From Campylobacter ureolyticus (GTDB lineage: Bacteria > Campylobacterota > Campylobacteria > Campylobacterales > Campylobacteraceae): 64,000 nucleotides of DNA. The notes beneath the pieces are model-generated. The model was not told where the DNA came from, searched no databases, and was given only the letters and a program-made list of their open reading frames with translations. The stretch covers positions 1,116,001 through 1,180,000 of the forward strand of contig NZ_CP053832.1 of assembly GCF_013372225.1 (NCBI RefSeq), written 5' to 3'. The position numbers were made by a program, and so were the translations under genes. Each line of letters begins with the position of its first letter. Within the stretch, counting starts at the first letter, position 1. Positions 36,211 to 47,280 of the stretch are shown piece by piece.

Positions 36211-36936
36211 CTACTTCGCACTTGCCATTTTGCGGCGTATAAATGCTATTTGATTTTGTAATGGTAAGTGTTTAGGACAAACATCCTCGCATCCTAGAAG
36301 CGACATACAGCCAAACACACCACTATCATCTCCAATTAACTCATAAAAGTCCTCGTCGGTTCTTTCATCAAGTGGATCTTGATGGAATCTTGCTATTCTA
36401 TTTAGTCCTACAGCTCCTAAAAAGTCACTTCTCATGATGGCTGTTCCACAAGCTGCAACACAAAGTCCGCACTCAACACATCTATCAAGTTCAAATGTTT
36501 TTTGAGCAAGTTCTGGATCAACTTTTTCTTCAAGTTTTGAGATATCAGTTTGTTTTGTAGTGTGTATCCAGCTCTCAACTCTTTTATCCATATTTGCCAT
36601 CCATTTTCCAGTATTTACACTTAAATCTTTGATTAAACTAAATACAGGAAGAGGCATAAGCTCGATTACTCCACTCTCATAATCTTTTGTCAAAGTTCTG
36701 CAAGCAAGTTTTGGTTTACCATTTACAAGCATGCCACAACTTCCACAAATTCCAGCTCTACAAACAAAGTCAAAGCTTAAATCTGGGTCAAATTTCTCTC
36801 TTATTTGAGTTAGTGCCACAAATAAAGTCATACCTGAAGTTTCTTCAAGCTCATATGAAGCAAAATGTGGCTTTGAAATTTTACTTAAAGGATTATATTT
36901 TAATGCTTTTATAGTTATTTTTCTACTCATTTTCAA
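36211..36936 (-). CDS. frdB: Fumarate reductase iron-sulfur subunit
   Basis: 241 aa. The [2Fe-2S] cluster site [10 protein letters not shown]...LAC lies near 60-80, and the ferredoxin-type sites [11 protein letters not shown] and [12 protein letters not shown] bind the [3Fe-4S] and [4Fe-4S] clusters. It links FrdA to the quinol-binding FrdC. Overlaps frdA by 14 nt. The start is [14 protein letters not shown] or two codons earlier. Confidence 0.96.
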   Translation of the reverse strand: MKMSRKITIKALKYNPLSKISKPHFASYELEETSGMTLFVALTQIREKFDPDLSFDFVCRAGICGSCGMLVNGKPKLACRTLTKDYESGVIELMPLPVFSLIKDLSVNTGKWMANMDKRVESWIHTTKQTDISKLEEKVDPELAQKTFELDRCVECGLCVAACGTAIMRSDFLGAVGLNRIARFHQDPLDERTDEDFYELIGDDSGVFGCMSLLGCEDVCPKHLPLQNQIAFIRRKMASAK

Positions 36937-38929
36937 CTCCTACTCTTTCATTTGGTGCTTTAAATTTAGGCTGCAACTCATAATGCATTAACGCATCTTG
37001 AATTTCATATCTACTTTTTCCTTCTTCTTTCATTTTAGCAACTATTTCATCAACTTCTTTTTGTCTTTTTGCACTATCAGGATGCTCGATGATATTTCCT
37101 TTTGCACCATAACCTCTAAATTTAGGAGGAATTTCCATCTTCATTATATCAAGTGGCTCATAAGTGATAGTTGGCATTGTATCGCCATCTTTCCATGAGG
37201 CAAGGGTTCTTTTTAGCCAGTTAGCGTCATCTCTTTTTGGATAATCTTCTCTATAGTGAGCTCCTCTACTTTCAGTTCTATCAAGCGCACCTTTTGCAAC
37301 ACAAAGTGAAAGTTTAAGCATCATAGGTGTTCTGTATGCATCTTCAAGTTCAGGATTTCCAAATAAAGCCTTATTTTCAACTTTTAAATCAAGTGATTTT
37401 TTATAAAGTTCTTCAAGTTCTTTAACAGCTTTTTCAAGTCCTTCGCCTGTTCTAAAGATAGCAACATTTTCCCACATTACATCTTTCATTCTGTTTTTTA
37501 TCTCATAAACATTATATTTGCCATCTTTTTCAACAAGACTCTTTAAATAATCTTCTTCTTTTTTTACAAATTTTTCAACATCTTTTGTGTTTATATCAAT
37601 ATCATGCTCTTTACAATAATCAGCAAAATAATCACCAACTATCATACCAGCTACAACTGTCTCAGCAACTGAGTTTCCACCAAGTCTATTAAATCCGTGC
37701 ATATCCCAACAAGCTGCTTCTCCAGCACTAAATAATCCCTTTAGTGTAGGGCTTTCTCCAGTTGGTTTTGTTTTAATACCGCCCATTGAATAGTGTTGCA
37801 TTGGTAAAATTGGAGCCCAACCTTTTCCAATACCATTTTCATCTTTTTCTGTATCTGCTGGGTCAATACCATTGAAAGTTTCACAAATTTCTTGAACGTC
37901 TCTTAGGTTCTTCTCTATATGCTCTCTTCCTAATATAGAAATATCTAGCCAAACATGATCACCATAAGGACTTTTTACACCTTTTCCTTTTCTAATGTGC
38001 TCCATAATTCTTCTTGAAACAACATCACGACTAGCAAGTTCTTTTTTCTCAGGCTCATAATCAGGCATAAAACGGTGTCCATCAACATCTCTTAAAATTC
38101 CACCATCACCTCTACAACCTTCAGTTAATAAAATTCCACTTGGAACAATTGGTGTTGGGTGAAATTGAACAGCTTCCATATTTCCAAGTTGTGCAACGCC
38201 TGTTTCAAGTGCTATTGCTACACCTATTCCCTCACAAATGGTAGCATTTGTAGTTTGTTTATAAATTCTTCCATAACCACCTGTTGCTATTAAAGTTCCT
38301 CTAGCAACATAGGCTTCTATTCTACCATCTATTAAATCTCTTACTATAGCACCATAGCATCTATTATCTTTATGGATAAGTGCAATAGCTTCTTTTCTAT
38401 CTCTTATATCAACGCCGTGTTTTGTACATTCATTTGCAACGCCAAAAAGCATTGTGTGTCCTGTAGCATCAGCTGTAAAACAGGTTCTCCATTTTTTAGT
38501 ACCGCCAAAATCTCTTGAGTGAATTAAGCCATGAACTTCATCTTTTTCAGTGATAGTTGTTTTTTGTGCGTTAATAATCGCATCTCTATCGCCTTTTGTT
38601 ATTCTTGTCCAAGGAACACCCCAACTAGCTAGCTCTCTAATGGCTTTTGGTGCTGTTTGAGTAAACATTCTAGCAACTTGTTGATCACATCCCCAGTCGC
38701 TTCCTTTAACTGTATCTTCAAAGTGCACATCTTCGTTATCGCCTTCGCTCATTTTTGAATTTGCTAAGCTTGCTTGCATACCACCTTGTGCAGCAGCTGA
38801 GTGAGATCTTTTAACCGGACAAAGACTTAAAACTATTGTGCTATTTCCTTTTGCAGCAGTTGCCGCAGCAGCCCTAAGACCTGCTAAACCACCACCAATT
38901 ACTAAAGAATCGCAATATATTATTTTCAT
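36923..38929 (-). CDS. frdA: Fumarate reductase flavoprotein subunit
   Basis: 668 aa. FAD-binding [13 protein letters not shown] (about 12-24), the covalent-FAD His in [12 protein letters not shown], and the active site region with [21 protein letters not shown] and R in [10 protein letters not shown]. The C-terminal helical domain is complete. In Campylobacterota the FrdCAB complex supports fumarate respiration with menaquinol. frdC-frdA-frdB order is typical. Confidence 0.97.
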   Translation of the reverse strand: MKIIYCDSLVIGGGLAGLRAAAATAAKGNSTIVLSLCPVKRSHSAAAQGGMQASLANSKMSEGDNEDVHFEDTVKGSDWGCDQQVARMFTQTAPKAIRELASWGVPWTRITKGDRDAIINAQKTTITEKDEVHGLIHSRDFGGTKKWRTCFTADATGHTMLFGVANECTKHGVDIRDRKEAIALIHKDNRCYGAIVRDLIDGRIEAYVARGTLIATGGYGRIYKQTTNATICEGIGVAIALETGVAQLGNMEAVQFHPTPIVPSGILLTEGCRGDGGILRDVDGHRFMPDYEPEKKELASRDVVSRRIMEHIRKGKGVKSPYGDHVWLDISILGREHIEKNLRDVQEICETFNGIDPADTEKDENGIGKGWAPILPMQHYSMGGIKTKPTGESPTLKGLFSAGEAACWDMHGFNRLGGNSVAETVVAGMIVGDYFADYCKEHDIDINTKDVEKFVKKEEDYLKSLVEKDGKYNVYEIKNRMKDVMWENVAIFRTGEGLEKAVKELEELYKKSLDLKVENKALFGNPELEDAYRTPMMLKLSLCVAKGALDRTESRGAHYREDYPKRDDANWLKRTLASWKDGDTMPTITYEPLDIMKMEIPPKFRGYGAKGNIIEHPDSAKRQKEVDEIVAKMKEEGKSRYEIQDALMHYELQPKFKAPNERVGVENE

Positions 38930-38942
38930 AAATTTCCCTTTC

Positions 38943-39626
38943 TTACTTTGCTAACCAAACAAAATCAGCTATTACTGAAAGCACAAATAAACAGCCCCAA
39001 ACTATAAAAATAATTTTTTTGATTTTTTGTCTATGGGCTATCATTTCCTCTTTTTTAGCACCATCAATACTTATCCATTTTACATAAAGTCTATAAACTC
39101 CAATGCCAGCATGAACTACAGTAAATAATAAAAGTGCAAAATAAAATAAATGAAGCTCGTGAAATCTTCCTGCTGATACTTCAGCTGTTATTTGTTCACC
39201 AAAAATGATAGTTATAAGATGCGCACTCGCAAAGAAAAATAATAAAAATCCTGTAATGAATTGAAACCACCATAAGGTAGTATCACAGTGATTAAATCTA
39301 ATTTTGTGAGCTTTAAATGCTCTAAAAGCCGCATAATTTTGCGGAAATTTTCTCATTGCTAAAAATGCATGCAAAACAAAAACACAAAAAATAAAAAAAG
39401 CAATTAAATTTGTAATTTGCCAAATTCCAAAAGGCTCAGCAAAACTTACAATGCCTTCAAAAACACCTTTACCGATGATGATAGAACCCGTAAAAAGCAT
39501 ATGACAGATCATAAAAGCTGCCAAAATAAGCCCAGTAATACTTTGTAACTTATCTTGAAGTGCCGGAATACGACTCTTTTTACCATCAACGGATTTACCT
39601 AAAAATCCCTCAATCTTATTTACCAT
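38943..39626 (-). CDS. frdC: Fumarate reductase cytochrome b subunit
   Basis: 227 aa, five membrane helices with His residues at the ends of helices ([38 protein letters not shown]) that hold two hemes b, as in the Wolinella-type FrdC. It anchors FrdA/FrdB and oxidises menaquinol. It is the first gene of the operon. Confidence 0.95.
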   Translation of the reverse strand: MVNKIEGFLGKSVDGKKSRIPALQDKLQSITGLILAAFMICHMLFTGSIIIGKGVFEGIVSFAEPFGIWQITNLIAFFIFCVFVLHAFLAMRKFPQNYAAFRAFKAHKIRFNHCDTTLWWFQFITGFLLFFFASAHLITIIFGEQITAEVSAGRFHELHLFYFALLLFTVVHAGIGVYRLYVKWISIDGAKKEEMIAHRQKIKKIIFIVWGCLFVLSVIADFVWLAK

Positions 39627-39703
39627 AAGAACTCCTTTACTAGTAAAATTTTAACTATGTTTCACTATTGTTTAATTATATCTTAAATTTTCTTTTTAAT
39701 TGC

Positions 39704-40528
39704 TTAAATTTTTTTGATTATTTGTTTATATTTTTTTAAATGATAATAATATACAATTACACCAAAAATAAGCATTAAAAAAGATAAAATTTGCCCCATA
39801 CTAAAACCTAAAAACACACCAAGCTGGATATCTGGCTCTCTAAATATTTCACTTATAAATCTCATTAATGAATACAATATAACATAAATAGATATTAGCT
39901 CTCCATCAAATTTCTTATATTTTTTATAAAAAATTAAAATTATAAAAATTAAAATACCTTCTAAAAAAGCTTCATAAAGTTGGCTTGGGTGACGCAAAGC
40001 TCCATCTACATAAATTCCCCATGGAACTTCTGTGATTTTGCCAAAAAGCTCTTTGTTTAAAAAATTTCCAATTCTTCCAAAAACATAAGCTAGCGGAACA
40101 CTTAAAGCCACCAAATCAAGCAAAAGCCATAAATTTTCTTTATATTTTTTACAAAAAATATAAGTGGAAATCACAAAACCAATTAAAGCACCATGGTAAC
40201 TCATGCCACTAATTCCCACAAATTTACCATTATAAAATGGGTTAAAAATTTCCCAAGGATGAGTTAAATAAAAAATTTGCTCATTTGAATAAATAAAAAT
40301 ATATCCAAGCCTTGCACCCAAAATAACACCTATTTCAACAAAAATGAAATATTTATCAAGCATTTCATCGCTAAAAGGAAAATTACTTCTTTTTGCAAAA
40401 TATTTGGCTAAAAAAAGCGCTAGTAATAGCGCTATAACATACATAAGCCCATACCAATGCACTTTTAAGCCAAAAATTTCAAATGCTACTGGATCAAAAT
40501 GGCTATAAATTTCATTCCACCAATTCAT
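39704..40528 (-). CDS. lgt: Prolipoprotein diacylglyceryl transferase
   Basis: 274 aa, seven membrane helices and the Lgt signature [13 protein letters not shown] (about 152-164), plus early HWYGLMYV and MSYHGALIG. It adds diacylglycerol to the lipobox Cys of lipoproteins such as the NlpC/P60 protein in this window. Confidence 0.96.
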   Translation of the reverse strand: MNWWNEIYSHFDPVAFEIFGLKVHWYGLMYVIALLLALFLAKYFAKRSNFPFSDEMLDKYFIFVEIGVILGARLGYIFIYSNEQIFYLTHPWEIFNPFYNGKFVGISGMSYHGALIGFVISTYIFCKKYKENLWLLLDLVALSVPLAYVFGRIGNFLNKELFGKITEVPWGIYVDGALRHPSQLYEAFLEGILIFIILIFYKKYKKFDGELISIYVILYSLMRFISEIFREPDIQLGVFLGFSMGQILSFLMLIFGVIVYYYHLKKYKQIIKKI

Positions 40529-40554
40529 ATTTTTCCAATTTGTTTTTTAAAAAT

Positions 40555-41094
40555 TTAAATTTTAAGCCCTAAAGTAGTTTTTAACATATTTAAGTAATCT
40601 TCCAAAAACCAGCCAAGTGCTTTATAATAATCACTTTTTGATTTTGTTTTTAAAATTTCACTTAAAGCTCTAAAGCTTTCCATAAAATATTTTGTTAAAT
40701 AAAGACCTAAAAAATTATGTGTTTTTTCACCATCATCGCTTTTTAAAATTACTGCTAAAAATGCAAGCATATTTGCAGCATGACTTTCATCTAGCTCTTT
40801 AAAAGGTTTTTGATATCTTAATTTTTCAAAAAACAAACTCATATCTGTTTTACTTATAAGACAGTAATAATCCATTTTAAAAAACTTTTTTAAATTCTCA
40901 TAATCTTTACAAATTTCACTGTAATCTTCTTTTAAAGCTTTTTGCCAAATTTCATGAGCTGTTTTATTGGATAATGTTTCATTTTGTAAAATCCACTTAG
41001 GAGCCATTTTTTTAAAATTGTCTTCACTGATAACACCTTTGAAATTTGTAGCAAATATCACACAAATCATCGCATAAAGATCTCTTACTTTCAT
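40555..41094 (-). CDS. All-helical protein, possibly TorD-like chaperone
   Basis: 179 aa, wholly helical. The section DESHAANMLAFLAVIL...FLGLYLTKYFMESFRALSEILKT resembles TorD/DmsD-type chaperones for molybdoenzymes, but the diagnostic E-P-x-D-H motif is not clear. It is 10 nt from the polymerase gene. No molybdoenzyme gene is close by. An unknown family is equally likely. Confidence 0.45.
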   Translation of the reverse strand: MKVRDLYAMICVIFATNFKGVISEDNFKKMAPKWILQNETLSNKTAHEIWQKALKEDYSEICKDYENLKKFFKMDYYCLISKTDMSLFFEKLRYQKPFKELDESHAANMLAFLAVILKSDDGEKTHNFLGLYLTKYFMESFRALSEILKTKSKSDYYKALGWFLEDYLNMLKTTLGLKI

Positions 41095-41104
41095 ATTTTT
41101 CCTT

Positions 41105-42283
41105 TTAATTTTTAGCTTTTATCTCTTTTGCAAAAAGCAGTGAATTTACACCATATTTTTCTCGTATAACTTGCACTGCCTTATCTATCTCAATATCACT
41201 TTGTTTTATTTGATTAAAAAGAGTTTTTTCTATATTTTTCTCTTCAACAAAGCCACCAACCCCAACACTTATATAAATAATTGGCTTATTTATAAACTCA
41301 TCACATCTTTGAAAAAGTTCATTCATAATTTTATGCAAAACATTTTCATAAAATTTAAACTTATAAGTTAGAGATCTAGTGATAGTAATTTTATCTAAAT
41401 ATTTTATCTTGAGTTCAAATTTAGTTGGATTTTGACCAAATTTATAGATATCAAAACACAAATATCTACAAAGAATTAAGATTCGCCTTTTAATTTCATC
41501 TCTATTACTTATAGCTTTAAAAGTCCTGCCATGCGAAAAACTCTTTCTTTTTGAGTTTGTTTCGACTATGTTTTTACCACTTCCTGTGATGTTTTCATAT
41601 AATTTTATACCATTTTTACCAAGTTTTTCAAAAATAAATTTAGATCCTTTTACATCTCCTAGAGTAAAAATACCATATTTATTAAGGCGCTTTAAAGCAC
41701 TTTTTCCAACACCAGGAAATTTAGAAATATCAATATTTTTTAAAACTGTGTCAAAATCATCTTTTTTAATAATCTTAATACCGAAAGGTTTTGCTAAATC
41801 AGTTGCAAGCTTAGCTATAAATTTTGCATCACTTATGCCAATGCTTGATGGAAGTTCAAATTTATTTAAAATTTCATTTTGTAAAAATTTGGCAAATTTC
41901 AATGGATCTTTCATAGCATTTGTTCCACTTAGATCCAAAAAAAACTCATCAATACTGAATTGCTCAATATCTGGAGTAAATGTATATAAAAATTTATAAA
42001 GCTTTTTTGAAAGTTCTTTGTAAAAATGGTGATCTGATTTTACAACTATTAAATTTTTGCACAATACTTTAGCTTGCTTTAATACCATAGCAGACTTTAC
42101 TCCATACTTTCTAGCCTCATAGCTAGCACTTAAAACAACTGAATTGTTTATATCACTATTAGTTTCACCAAAGTCTTCATTTAGTCCACCTCCAATAACA
42201 GCTAAATTTTTACCAATCAATCTTTTATCTTTTATCCTTGCAGCTGCTACAAAAAAGCAATCTAAATCAATGTGTAAAATCAA
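41105..42283 (-). CDS. dinB: Y-family DNA polymerase (Pol IV/ImpB-MucB-SamB type)
   Basis: 392 aa. Palm motifs HIDLDCFFVAAA (4-15) and SIDEFFLDLSG with the catalytic Asp/Glu, HhH-type KFPGVGKSALKRLNKYG and a little-finger domain. It performs error-prone bypass of damaged DNA. The C-terminal beta-clamp motif is not obvious. Symbol given on family grounds; UmuC-like naming would also be acceptable. Confidence 0.88.
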   Translation of the reverse strand: MILHIDLDCFFVAAARIKDKRLIGKNLAVIGGGLNEDFGETNSDINNSVVLSASYEARKYGVKSAMVLKQAKVLCKNLIVVKSDHHFYKELSKKLYKFLYTFTPDIEQFSIDEFFLDLSGTNAMKDPLKFAKFLQNEILNKFELPSSIGISDAKFIAKLATDLAKPFGIKIIKKDDFDTVLKNIDISKFPGVGKSALKRLNKYGIFTLGDVKGSKFIFEKLGKNGIKLYENITGSGKNIVETNSKRKSFSHGRTFKAISNRDEIKRRILILCRYLCFDIYKFGQNPTKFELKIKYLDKITITRSLTYKFKFYENVLHKIMNELFQRCDEFINKPIIYISVGVGGFVEEKNIEKTLFNQIKQSDIEIDKAVQVIREKYGVNSLLFAKEIKAKN

Positions 42284-42292
42284 TACCCAAGC

Positions 42293-43303
42293 CTATTTAT
42301 AACCTATAATATCAAGTCCAAAACCACTAAGTCCAGCAAAATCTCTATTGTGACTTTTACTAATAATATTTATTTTTTCTATTTTTAAATGAGCTAATAT
42401 CTGAGCTCCTATACCGTAATCTTTCATAGAGCCATTTTGAAGTGCGTCAAACATTATTAAAACCCCACCCTCGTTCTCTAAAATATCTAAGCTTCTTTTA
42501 AATTCACTAAATTTATCAGTTGTTAAAAACTCATAATCACTTGAAATTTTATGAAATTTAACATTTGAAGTTTTTGAAATATCTCCAAAAATATAAACTC
42601 TTTGAATATTATTTTTGTGATCAACTACCTCATAAAATTTAGCCTTAATGCCAGCTAATTCTCCATATTTTAACTCACTAAATTTTATCAAAGTCTCATT
42701 TTTTAGACGGTATTTTACTAAATCAGCCACGCTTACCATGTTTAAATCAAATTTTTTACAAAATTTATCTAAATCATCTCTTCTTGCCATAGTTCCATCT
42801 TCATTTACTATTTCGCAAATTACACTTACTGGGGCAAGTCCGGCAAGCTTGCAAAGATCAATGCTTGCTTCTGTGTGGCCAATTCTTTCAAGCACTCCGC
42901 CATCTTTTGCAATTAATGGAAAAATATGCCCTGGAAAGACAAAATCATCTTTTGTTGAAGTTGAAAAATTTGTAATTAACTTTATAGTCATATCACGCTC
43001 AACTGCACTTACTCCAGTTGTTGCTTTTTTGGCATCAACTGTTATAGTAAAAGCGGTTTCGTGATTTGAAGTATTATCTTTTACCATAAGATCAAAACCA
43101 AGTTTTTTAGCAATTTCTTTATTAACTGGTGTGCATAAAACTCCTTTTGCGTGAGTTATGGCAAAATTTACCTTCTCAACATCACTAAAAGCTCCAGCAA
43201 AAACCAAGTCCCCTTCATTTTCCCTATCCTCATCATCAACAACTACTATCATTTTCCCATTTTTTATATCTTTTATAGCTTCTTCTATACTCACAAAACC
43301 CAT
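42293..43303 (-). CDS. ribBA: 3,4-dihydroxy-2-butanone-4-phosphate synthase with degenerate GTP cyclohydrolase II-like domain
   Basis: 336 aa. The RibB half is complete: VDDEDRENEGDLVFAG (20-35), HAKGVLCTP, the segment VFPGHIFPL, and TEASIDL. The RibA-like half keeps the ending YGIGAQILAHL and GLSGFGLDIIGY, but lacks the Cys triad and HSEC-type sequences needed for zinc and GTP. It probably makes only the four-carbon riboflavin precursor, a state known in Campylobacter and Helicobacter. Confidence 0.9.
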   Translation of the reverse strand: MGFVSIEEAIKDIKNGKMIVVVDDEDRENEGDLVFAGAFSDVEKVNFAITHAKGVLCTPVNKEIAKKLGFDLMVKDNTSNHETAFTITVDAKKATTGVSAVERDMTIKLITNFSTSTKDDFVFPGHIFPLIAKDGGVLERIGHTEASIDLCKLAGLAPVSVICEIVNEDGTMARRDDLDKFCKKFDLNMVSVADLVKYRLKNETLIKFSELKYGELAGIKAKFYEVVDHKNNIQRVYIFGDISKTSNVKFHKISSDYEFLTTDKFSEFKRSLDILENEGGVLIMFDALQNGSMKDYGIGAQILAHLKIEKINIISKSHNRDFAGLSGFGLDIIGYK

Positions 43304-43473
43304 AATTACCTTTCTAAAACTTCTAAATCTTGGTCATCTTTGTTTAAATCCTAGCAAATTTACTCACTAACATACAAAAAGCATACTCGGTTCGTAAATT
43401 CACTACGATCTAAACAAATACCCCTATTTTATCCTAAATTATTTTAAATTTAAAAACCTTATTCATAACTTCG

Positions 43474-43560
43474 TATTTTTGAAAATTTAGGATTTTAGTG
43501 ATTTAAATTTTTAAACACATAAAATTTAAATCACGGCAACAAAATAGATTTTCAAAAATA
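43474..43560. repeat. Nested inverted repeats upstream of ribBA
   Basis: An outer pair TATTTTTGAAAAT (43,474-43,486) / ATTTTCAAAAATA (43,548-43,560) encloses an inner pair GTGATTTAAATTTT (43,498-43,511) / AAAATTTAAATCAC (43,521-43,534) with a 9-nt loop. Both pairs are perfect (13 and 14 bp). No FMN-riboswitch consensus is seen. A cruciform or a transcribed hairpin is possible. Confidence 0.65.
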
Positions 43561-43571
43561 GGCGGTATTAT

Positions 43572-43642
43572 AAAAAACTTTTTAAACTTTCAAGGGAGTT
43601 ACCTTGTTGGTAACGACCGCAGGAGGTTTTGAAAAGTTTTTT
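43572..43642. terminator. Long hairpin after the HIT gene, probable terminator or small repeat element
   Basis: AAAAAACTTTT (43,572-43,582) pairs exactly with AAAAGTTTTTT (43,632-43,642), and within it GTTACC/GGTAAC (43,598-43,614) forms a second stem. The structure lies 10 nt after the HIT stop codon and gives a U-rich 3' side on the minus strand. Its relative GC-rich inner part (GACCGCAGGAGG) is unlike ordinary terminators. Confidence 0.5.
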
Positions 43643-43652
43643 AATAAGATCG

Positions 43653-44156
43653 TCAATCTTTTAAATCTTCCTTAAACCCTAATTTAATTTTTTCATAAAT
43701 ATCTCCAAAGGGCACACCATTTACCCTAACACAACCTATTGTAGTTATAAAATTTGTATCCCCGCTCCATCTTGGAACTAAATGATAATGCACATGCTGG
43801 GCGATACCTGCTCCTGCTGCACTTCCTAAATTCATGCCTATATTTACGCCACTTGCGCCAATATATTTCTTTAAGACCTCAACACCCTTTTTAACAAATT
43901 TGCTCATTTCAGTCCAAATTTCATCATCTAAGTTTTCAATGTTGTCAATATGTTTATAAGGAATTACCATAAAAGCTCCAGGACTGTATGGGTATAAATT
44001 CATCACACCAAAACAGTGTTTTGCTCTAAAAATAACACCATTTTTTTTATCATTTTCTCTACTATTTACAATATCACAAAATACACATTCACTTTTTTTA
44101 TGGCTAAAATATTCACTTCTCCAAGGTGCACAAAGATATTCTAACTTATTACCCAT
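43653..44156 (-). CDS. HIT family hydrolase
   Basis: 167 aa. N-terminal CVFCDI zinc-type Cys pair (about 20-25) and the histidine triad QHVHYHLVPRW. Family members split AppppA or AMP-linked compounds. It is larger than simple HINT proteins, closer to AppppA-phosphorylase-like types. It starts 26 nt after trpC and ends at a strong hairpin. Confidence 0.9.
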   Translation of the reverse strand: MGNKLEYLCAPWRSEYFSHKKSECVFCDIVNSRENDKKNGVIFRAKHCFGVMNLYPYSPGAFMVIPYKHIDNIENLDDEIWTEMSKFVKKGVEVLKKYIGASGVNIGMNLGSAAGAGIAQHVHYHLVPRWSGDTNFITTIGCVRVNGVPFGDIYEKIKLGFKEDLKD

Positions 44157-44182
44157 TTTACTTCCTTTTTATTTTTAAAATT

Positions 44183-44971
44183 TTATTCTAAACCTTTCAT
44201 TTTTAAAATAGCTTTTCTAACATCCTTTTCTCGCATAAAAGTTTCACCAATTAAAAATGCATCAACACCGATTTTATGCAATTGTTTTAATTGTTCACTA
44301 TCTTTTAGTCCACTTTCAGCAACGATTATTTTATTTTTTGGAATAAGTGGAATTAAATCAGAGCTTAAACCCATGTTCATCTCAAAAGTTTGCAAATCTC
44401 TGTGATTTATACCAAATATCTTTGCTCCAGCAAAAATAGCATTTTTAACATCTTCTTTATCATGTGTTTCAACCAAAGCCTCAAGACCTAATCTATGGGC
44501 AAATTGAAGTAAATTTTTAAGCTCATTTTTGCTTAATGCCTTAGCAATTAATAAAATAAAATCAGCTCCATAAACTAAACTTTCTAAAATTTGATATTCA
44601 TCAACAATAAAATCTTTTCTTAAAATTGGTATTTTTGTATATCGTCTAATTTGTGGAATGAACTCTAAATTTCCTTTAAAATAGTGTGGTTCTGTTAAAA
44701 TTGAAAAGGCGTTTGCTCCACCTTTTTCATACTCTACTGCAATATTTACTGGTTCAAAATCATTTCTTATAACGCCTTTACTAGGACTTGCTTTTTTAAC
44801 CTCAGCTATTATTTTAAATTTATCTTTTTCATCTGTTTTTAAGGCAGTTATTACATCTCTTGGAATAAAAGGATTAGCCGAAAGACTTCTACCAAGAACA
44901 TCAAAAGGAATATCTTTTTTTCTTTTTTCTAAGTCAGATTTTGTTTTTTTTAAAATTTCATCAAGTATCAT
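44183..44971 (-). CDS. trpC: Indole-3-glycerol phosphate synthase
   Basis: 262 aa TIM barrel. [15 protein letters not shown] (about 53-67) carries the catalytic Lys, followed by [13 protein letters not shown], and VAESGLK and LIGETFMRE near the end. Step of tryptophan synthesis. No other trp gene is adjacent. It overlaps the TPR gene by 4 nt. Confidence 0.95.
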   Translation of the reverse strand: MILDEILKKTKSDLEKRKKDIPFDVLGRSLSANPFIPRDVITALKTDEKDKFKIIAEVKKASPSKGVIRNDFEPVNIAVEYEKGGANAFSILTEPHYFKGNLEFIPQIRRYTKIPILRKDFIVDEYQILESLVYGADFILLIAKALSKNELKNLLQFAHRLGLEALVETHDKEDVKNAIFAGAKIFGINHRDLQTFEMNMGLSSDLIPLIPKNKIIVAESGLKDSEQLKQLHKIGVDAFLIGETFMREKDVRKAILKMKGLE

Positions 44972-46230
44972 TTTATATCTCCGCTATTTAAACACTTATT
45001 TATAGCTTCAAAATGCTCTTTTGCCTCGCTGCTGTTTAAAAAATCACTAAATTTATAGCTGATTTGTTTCATAATTTCATCAGCTTTTTTACACTCTTTT
45101 AATTTATAATATCCCCAAGCAAGCGAATCTAAATAATAAGGAGAATCTGGTTCTTTTAAGAGTGCCTTTTTAACAAACTCAATGCCTTTTTTATAGTCAA
45201 TATCATGATCAATCAATAAATATCCATAATAATTTTCATAAGTTGCATTATTTAAATCTTTAATAGACTTATCAAATTTATCTAAAATCTCTTTTAGTAA
45301 TTTTTGATTTACATTAGGAGCATTTTTTTCATATAAATTCATCGCTTCTAGCGCTAAAAACTCTGTATCATTTGTCTTTTTAAAAAACTCTTTTGATAGT
45401 TTTATGGCCTTATCATTTTGTTTTAAAAAACCATATAATTCAACCAACATTTTATTTTTATAGTCATATTTTTTCAACAAATCTACAGCCTTATCATACT
45501 CTTCAAAGGTTATGTAAAAACTAAGAATATAGTCTAAAAATTTGCTATTTTTTGTATCTTCATAAAGCTCTTCGCAAATTTTTACAACCATGTCAAAGTC
45601 ATTTTGTTGTCTATAAATATCAACTAGCATACTACAAACTGCCAAAGAACAGCCATTTTCTTTCTTATAGCTTTCTAGCTCTTTTAATGCCTCATCTGTT
45701 TGTTTCATACTTAATAAAACTTTTACATATCTTAAAAAATTTATCTCGTTTTCATCTAATTCATAGGCTTTTTTATAGCTTTTAAAAGTTTCATTTTGTA
45801 AATTTAAAACTTCTTCTATTTTTCCTAAAATAATAAAACTTCTTGCGCTATTATCTATTTTAGTAAGATTTCTTGCTAAATTTAAAGCCTCATAAAGACT
45901 ATTTTTAGATAAAAGATAAGCTATTTTTATCCTTAAAAACTCATCATCATCTTTTAATAAAACACTTCCTTTTTCAAGATAAAAACCTAAATTTGTAAAA
46001 TCTTCATAATTATAAAGTATCTTTATGACCTCTTTTAAATACTCAGGTTTTTTTGTCTTATCATATAAATATGTAAAAATTGAAACTGAATCTTTTGGGT
46101 CTTTTTCTTCTAGTAAAAGCGCTTTAAATACATTTAAGCTTTCATCGTAAGATTTCGTATCAAAGGCATTTAAATTTAGACAAAAAAGTGATATAAAAAG
46201 GCATTTTATAATTGTTTTACACCTATGCAT
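44968..46230 (-). CDS. Exported tetratricopeptide-repeat protein
   Basis: 420 aa with an N-terminal hydrophobic signal (about 6-22, ending NLNAF) and at least six TPR-like helical hairpins, several with the pattern AL.L......SF..LGK and [22 protein letters not shown]. It probably works in the periplasm as an assembly scaffold. The start overlaps the upstream gene by 25 nt; a shorter start is possible. Confidence 0.75.
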   Translation of the reverse strand: MHRCKTIIKCLFISLFCLNLNAFDTKSYDESLNVFKALLLEEKDPKDSVSIFTYLYDKTKKPEYLKEVIKILYNYEDFTNLGFYLEKGSVLLKDDDEFLRIKIAYLLSKNSLYEALNLARNLTKIDNSARSFIILGKIEEVLNLQNETFKSYKKAYELDENEINFLRYVKVLLSMKQTDEALKELESYKKENGCSLAVCSMLVDIYRQQNDFDMVVKICEELYEDTKNSKFLDYILSFYITFEEYDKAVDLLKKYDYKNKMLVELYGFLKQNDKAIKLSKEFFKKTNDTEFLALEAMNLYEKNAPNVNQKLLKEILDKFDKSIKDLNNATYENYYGYLLIDHDIDYKKGIEFVKKALLKEPDSPYYLDSLAWGYYKLKECKKADEIMKQISYKFSDFLNSSEAKEHFEAINKCLNSGDIK

Positions 46231-46577
46231 TCTTTCTCCAATTCATTATAATTTTTCTTAAAATATTCCCAAAACGGAAAAGTTCTGCACTGCTTTGGGC
46301 GATATTCATAAATAGAACAATTTAGATTTTTTTCATCAAAAAAAGCACATTTATAACCATTTTTATAAACGCTTTCTTTTATACTATACCTGACTCCAAA
46401 TTTTTCTAAATATTTAAATTTAAACTCATCAAAACTTAAATTTAAATATTTTGCCAAATCTTTAATTTCATTTTCATTTATCCAAATATAACCACTTTCT
46501 CCTGTGCAGCACTTTCCTTTGCAAATTTCACATTTTTTTTCATCAAAACAATAATTAAACCCATCTTTTTTAATCAT
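46206..46577 (-). CDS. YkgJ family cysteine-cluster protein
   Basis: 123 aa with CEICKGKCCTGESGYIWI (16-33) and later CSIYEYRPKQCRTFPFW, the Cys pattern of YkgJ-type proteins that may bind Zn or Fe-S. Function unknown. Part of the minus-strand cluster running into trpC. Confidence 0.85.
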   Translation of the reverse strand: MIKKDGFNYCFDEKKCEICKGKCCTGESGYIWINENEIKDLAKYLNLSFDEFKFKYLEKFGVRYSIKESVYKNGYKCAFFDEKNLNCSIYEYRPKQCRTFPFWEYFKKNYNELEKECIGVKQL

Positions 46578-47280
46578 AATTTTTACCTAAAACAATATCT
46601 TTACTTTCTAAATTAGCTTTTTTAAAAAGTTTTAAAGCTTCTTTTGTATAGCCATTTTCATCACTTAAATAAAATCCCTCATCAACTAAACATAAAGATT
46701 TTGAACTTTTTTTTGCTTCTATTAAAGCAATTTTTGCTTTTTTACCAATTTTTGGATAAATAAATTTTAGTTTTGTCATGCAAAATTTATTTTTTAAAAG
46801 CAAATAAGCTACATTCATAAGCTGTTTTGCATCATAACAAAATATAAGAGATCCGTGCGATTTAAGATGAGTGCTTGAGTTTTGGATTAAATCACTTAGA
46901 CTTAAATTTGATGAATATCTGCTTATATTTAGATGTAAATTTTCACTTTTTATAACTCCATCGTGATAATATGGCGGATTTGAGATAATTGTGTCATATC
47001 TTTTATCGCTTTTAAACTCTTTAAAATCAGCAAGAATAGTATTTACATCAAGTCTATTTTCGTTTGAGTTTATTTTACATAATTTTATATTTTCTTTTTG
47101 TATGTCCATTAAAGTTAAATTTGCATTTTTTAAATCTCTTTTTAATAAAAGTCCTAAAACTCCACACCCAGCCCCAACTTCTAAAATATCACCTTTTGGA
47201 CTAATATCAAAAATAAAATTATAAAGCATGATGGTATCACTATTGTAGCGATAGCCATCTTTTAGTTGATAAATTATCAT
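46570..47280 (-). CDS. tRNA1(Val) A37 N6-methyltransferase-like
   Basis: 236 aa Rossmann methyltransferase. Motif I LEVGAGCGVLGLLL (34-47), Asp in LMDIQ and the catalytic NPPYY (about 101-105) mark an N6-adenine/amino methyltransferase of the TrmN6/YfiC group, which modifies tRNA-Val. Overlaps its neighbours by 8 and 4 nt. Confidence 0.8.
   Translation of the reverse strand: MIIYQLKDGYRYNSDTIMLYNFIFDISPKGDILEVGAGCGVLGLLLKRDLKNANLTLMDIQKENIKLCKINSNENRLDVNTILADFKEFKSDKRYDTIISNPPYYHDGVIKSENLHLNISRYSSNLSLSDLIQNSSTHLKSHGSLIFCYDAKQLMNVAYLLLKNKFCMTKLKFIYPKIGKKAKIALIEAKKSSKSLCLVDEGFYLSDENGYTKEALKLFKKANLESKDIVLGKNYD

Noticed and set aside
43304-43473. FMN riboswitch ahead of ribBA
   Set aside because: None of the conserved RFN blocks is present on either strand.
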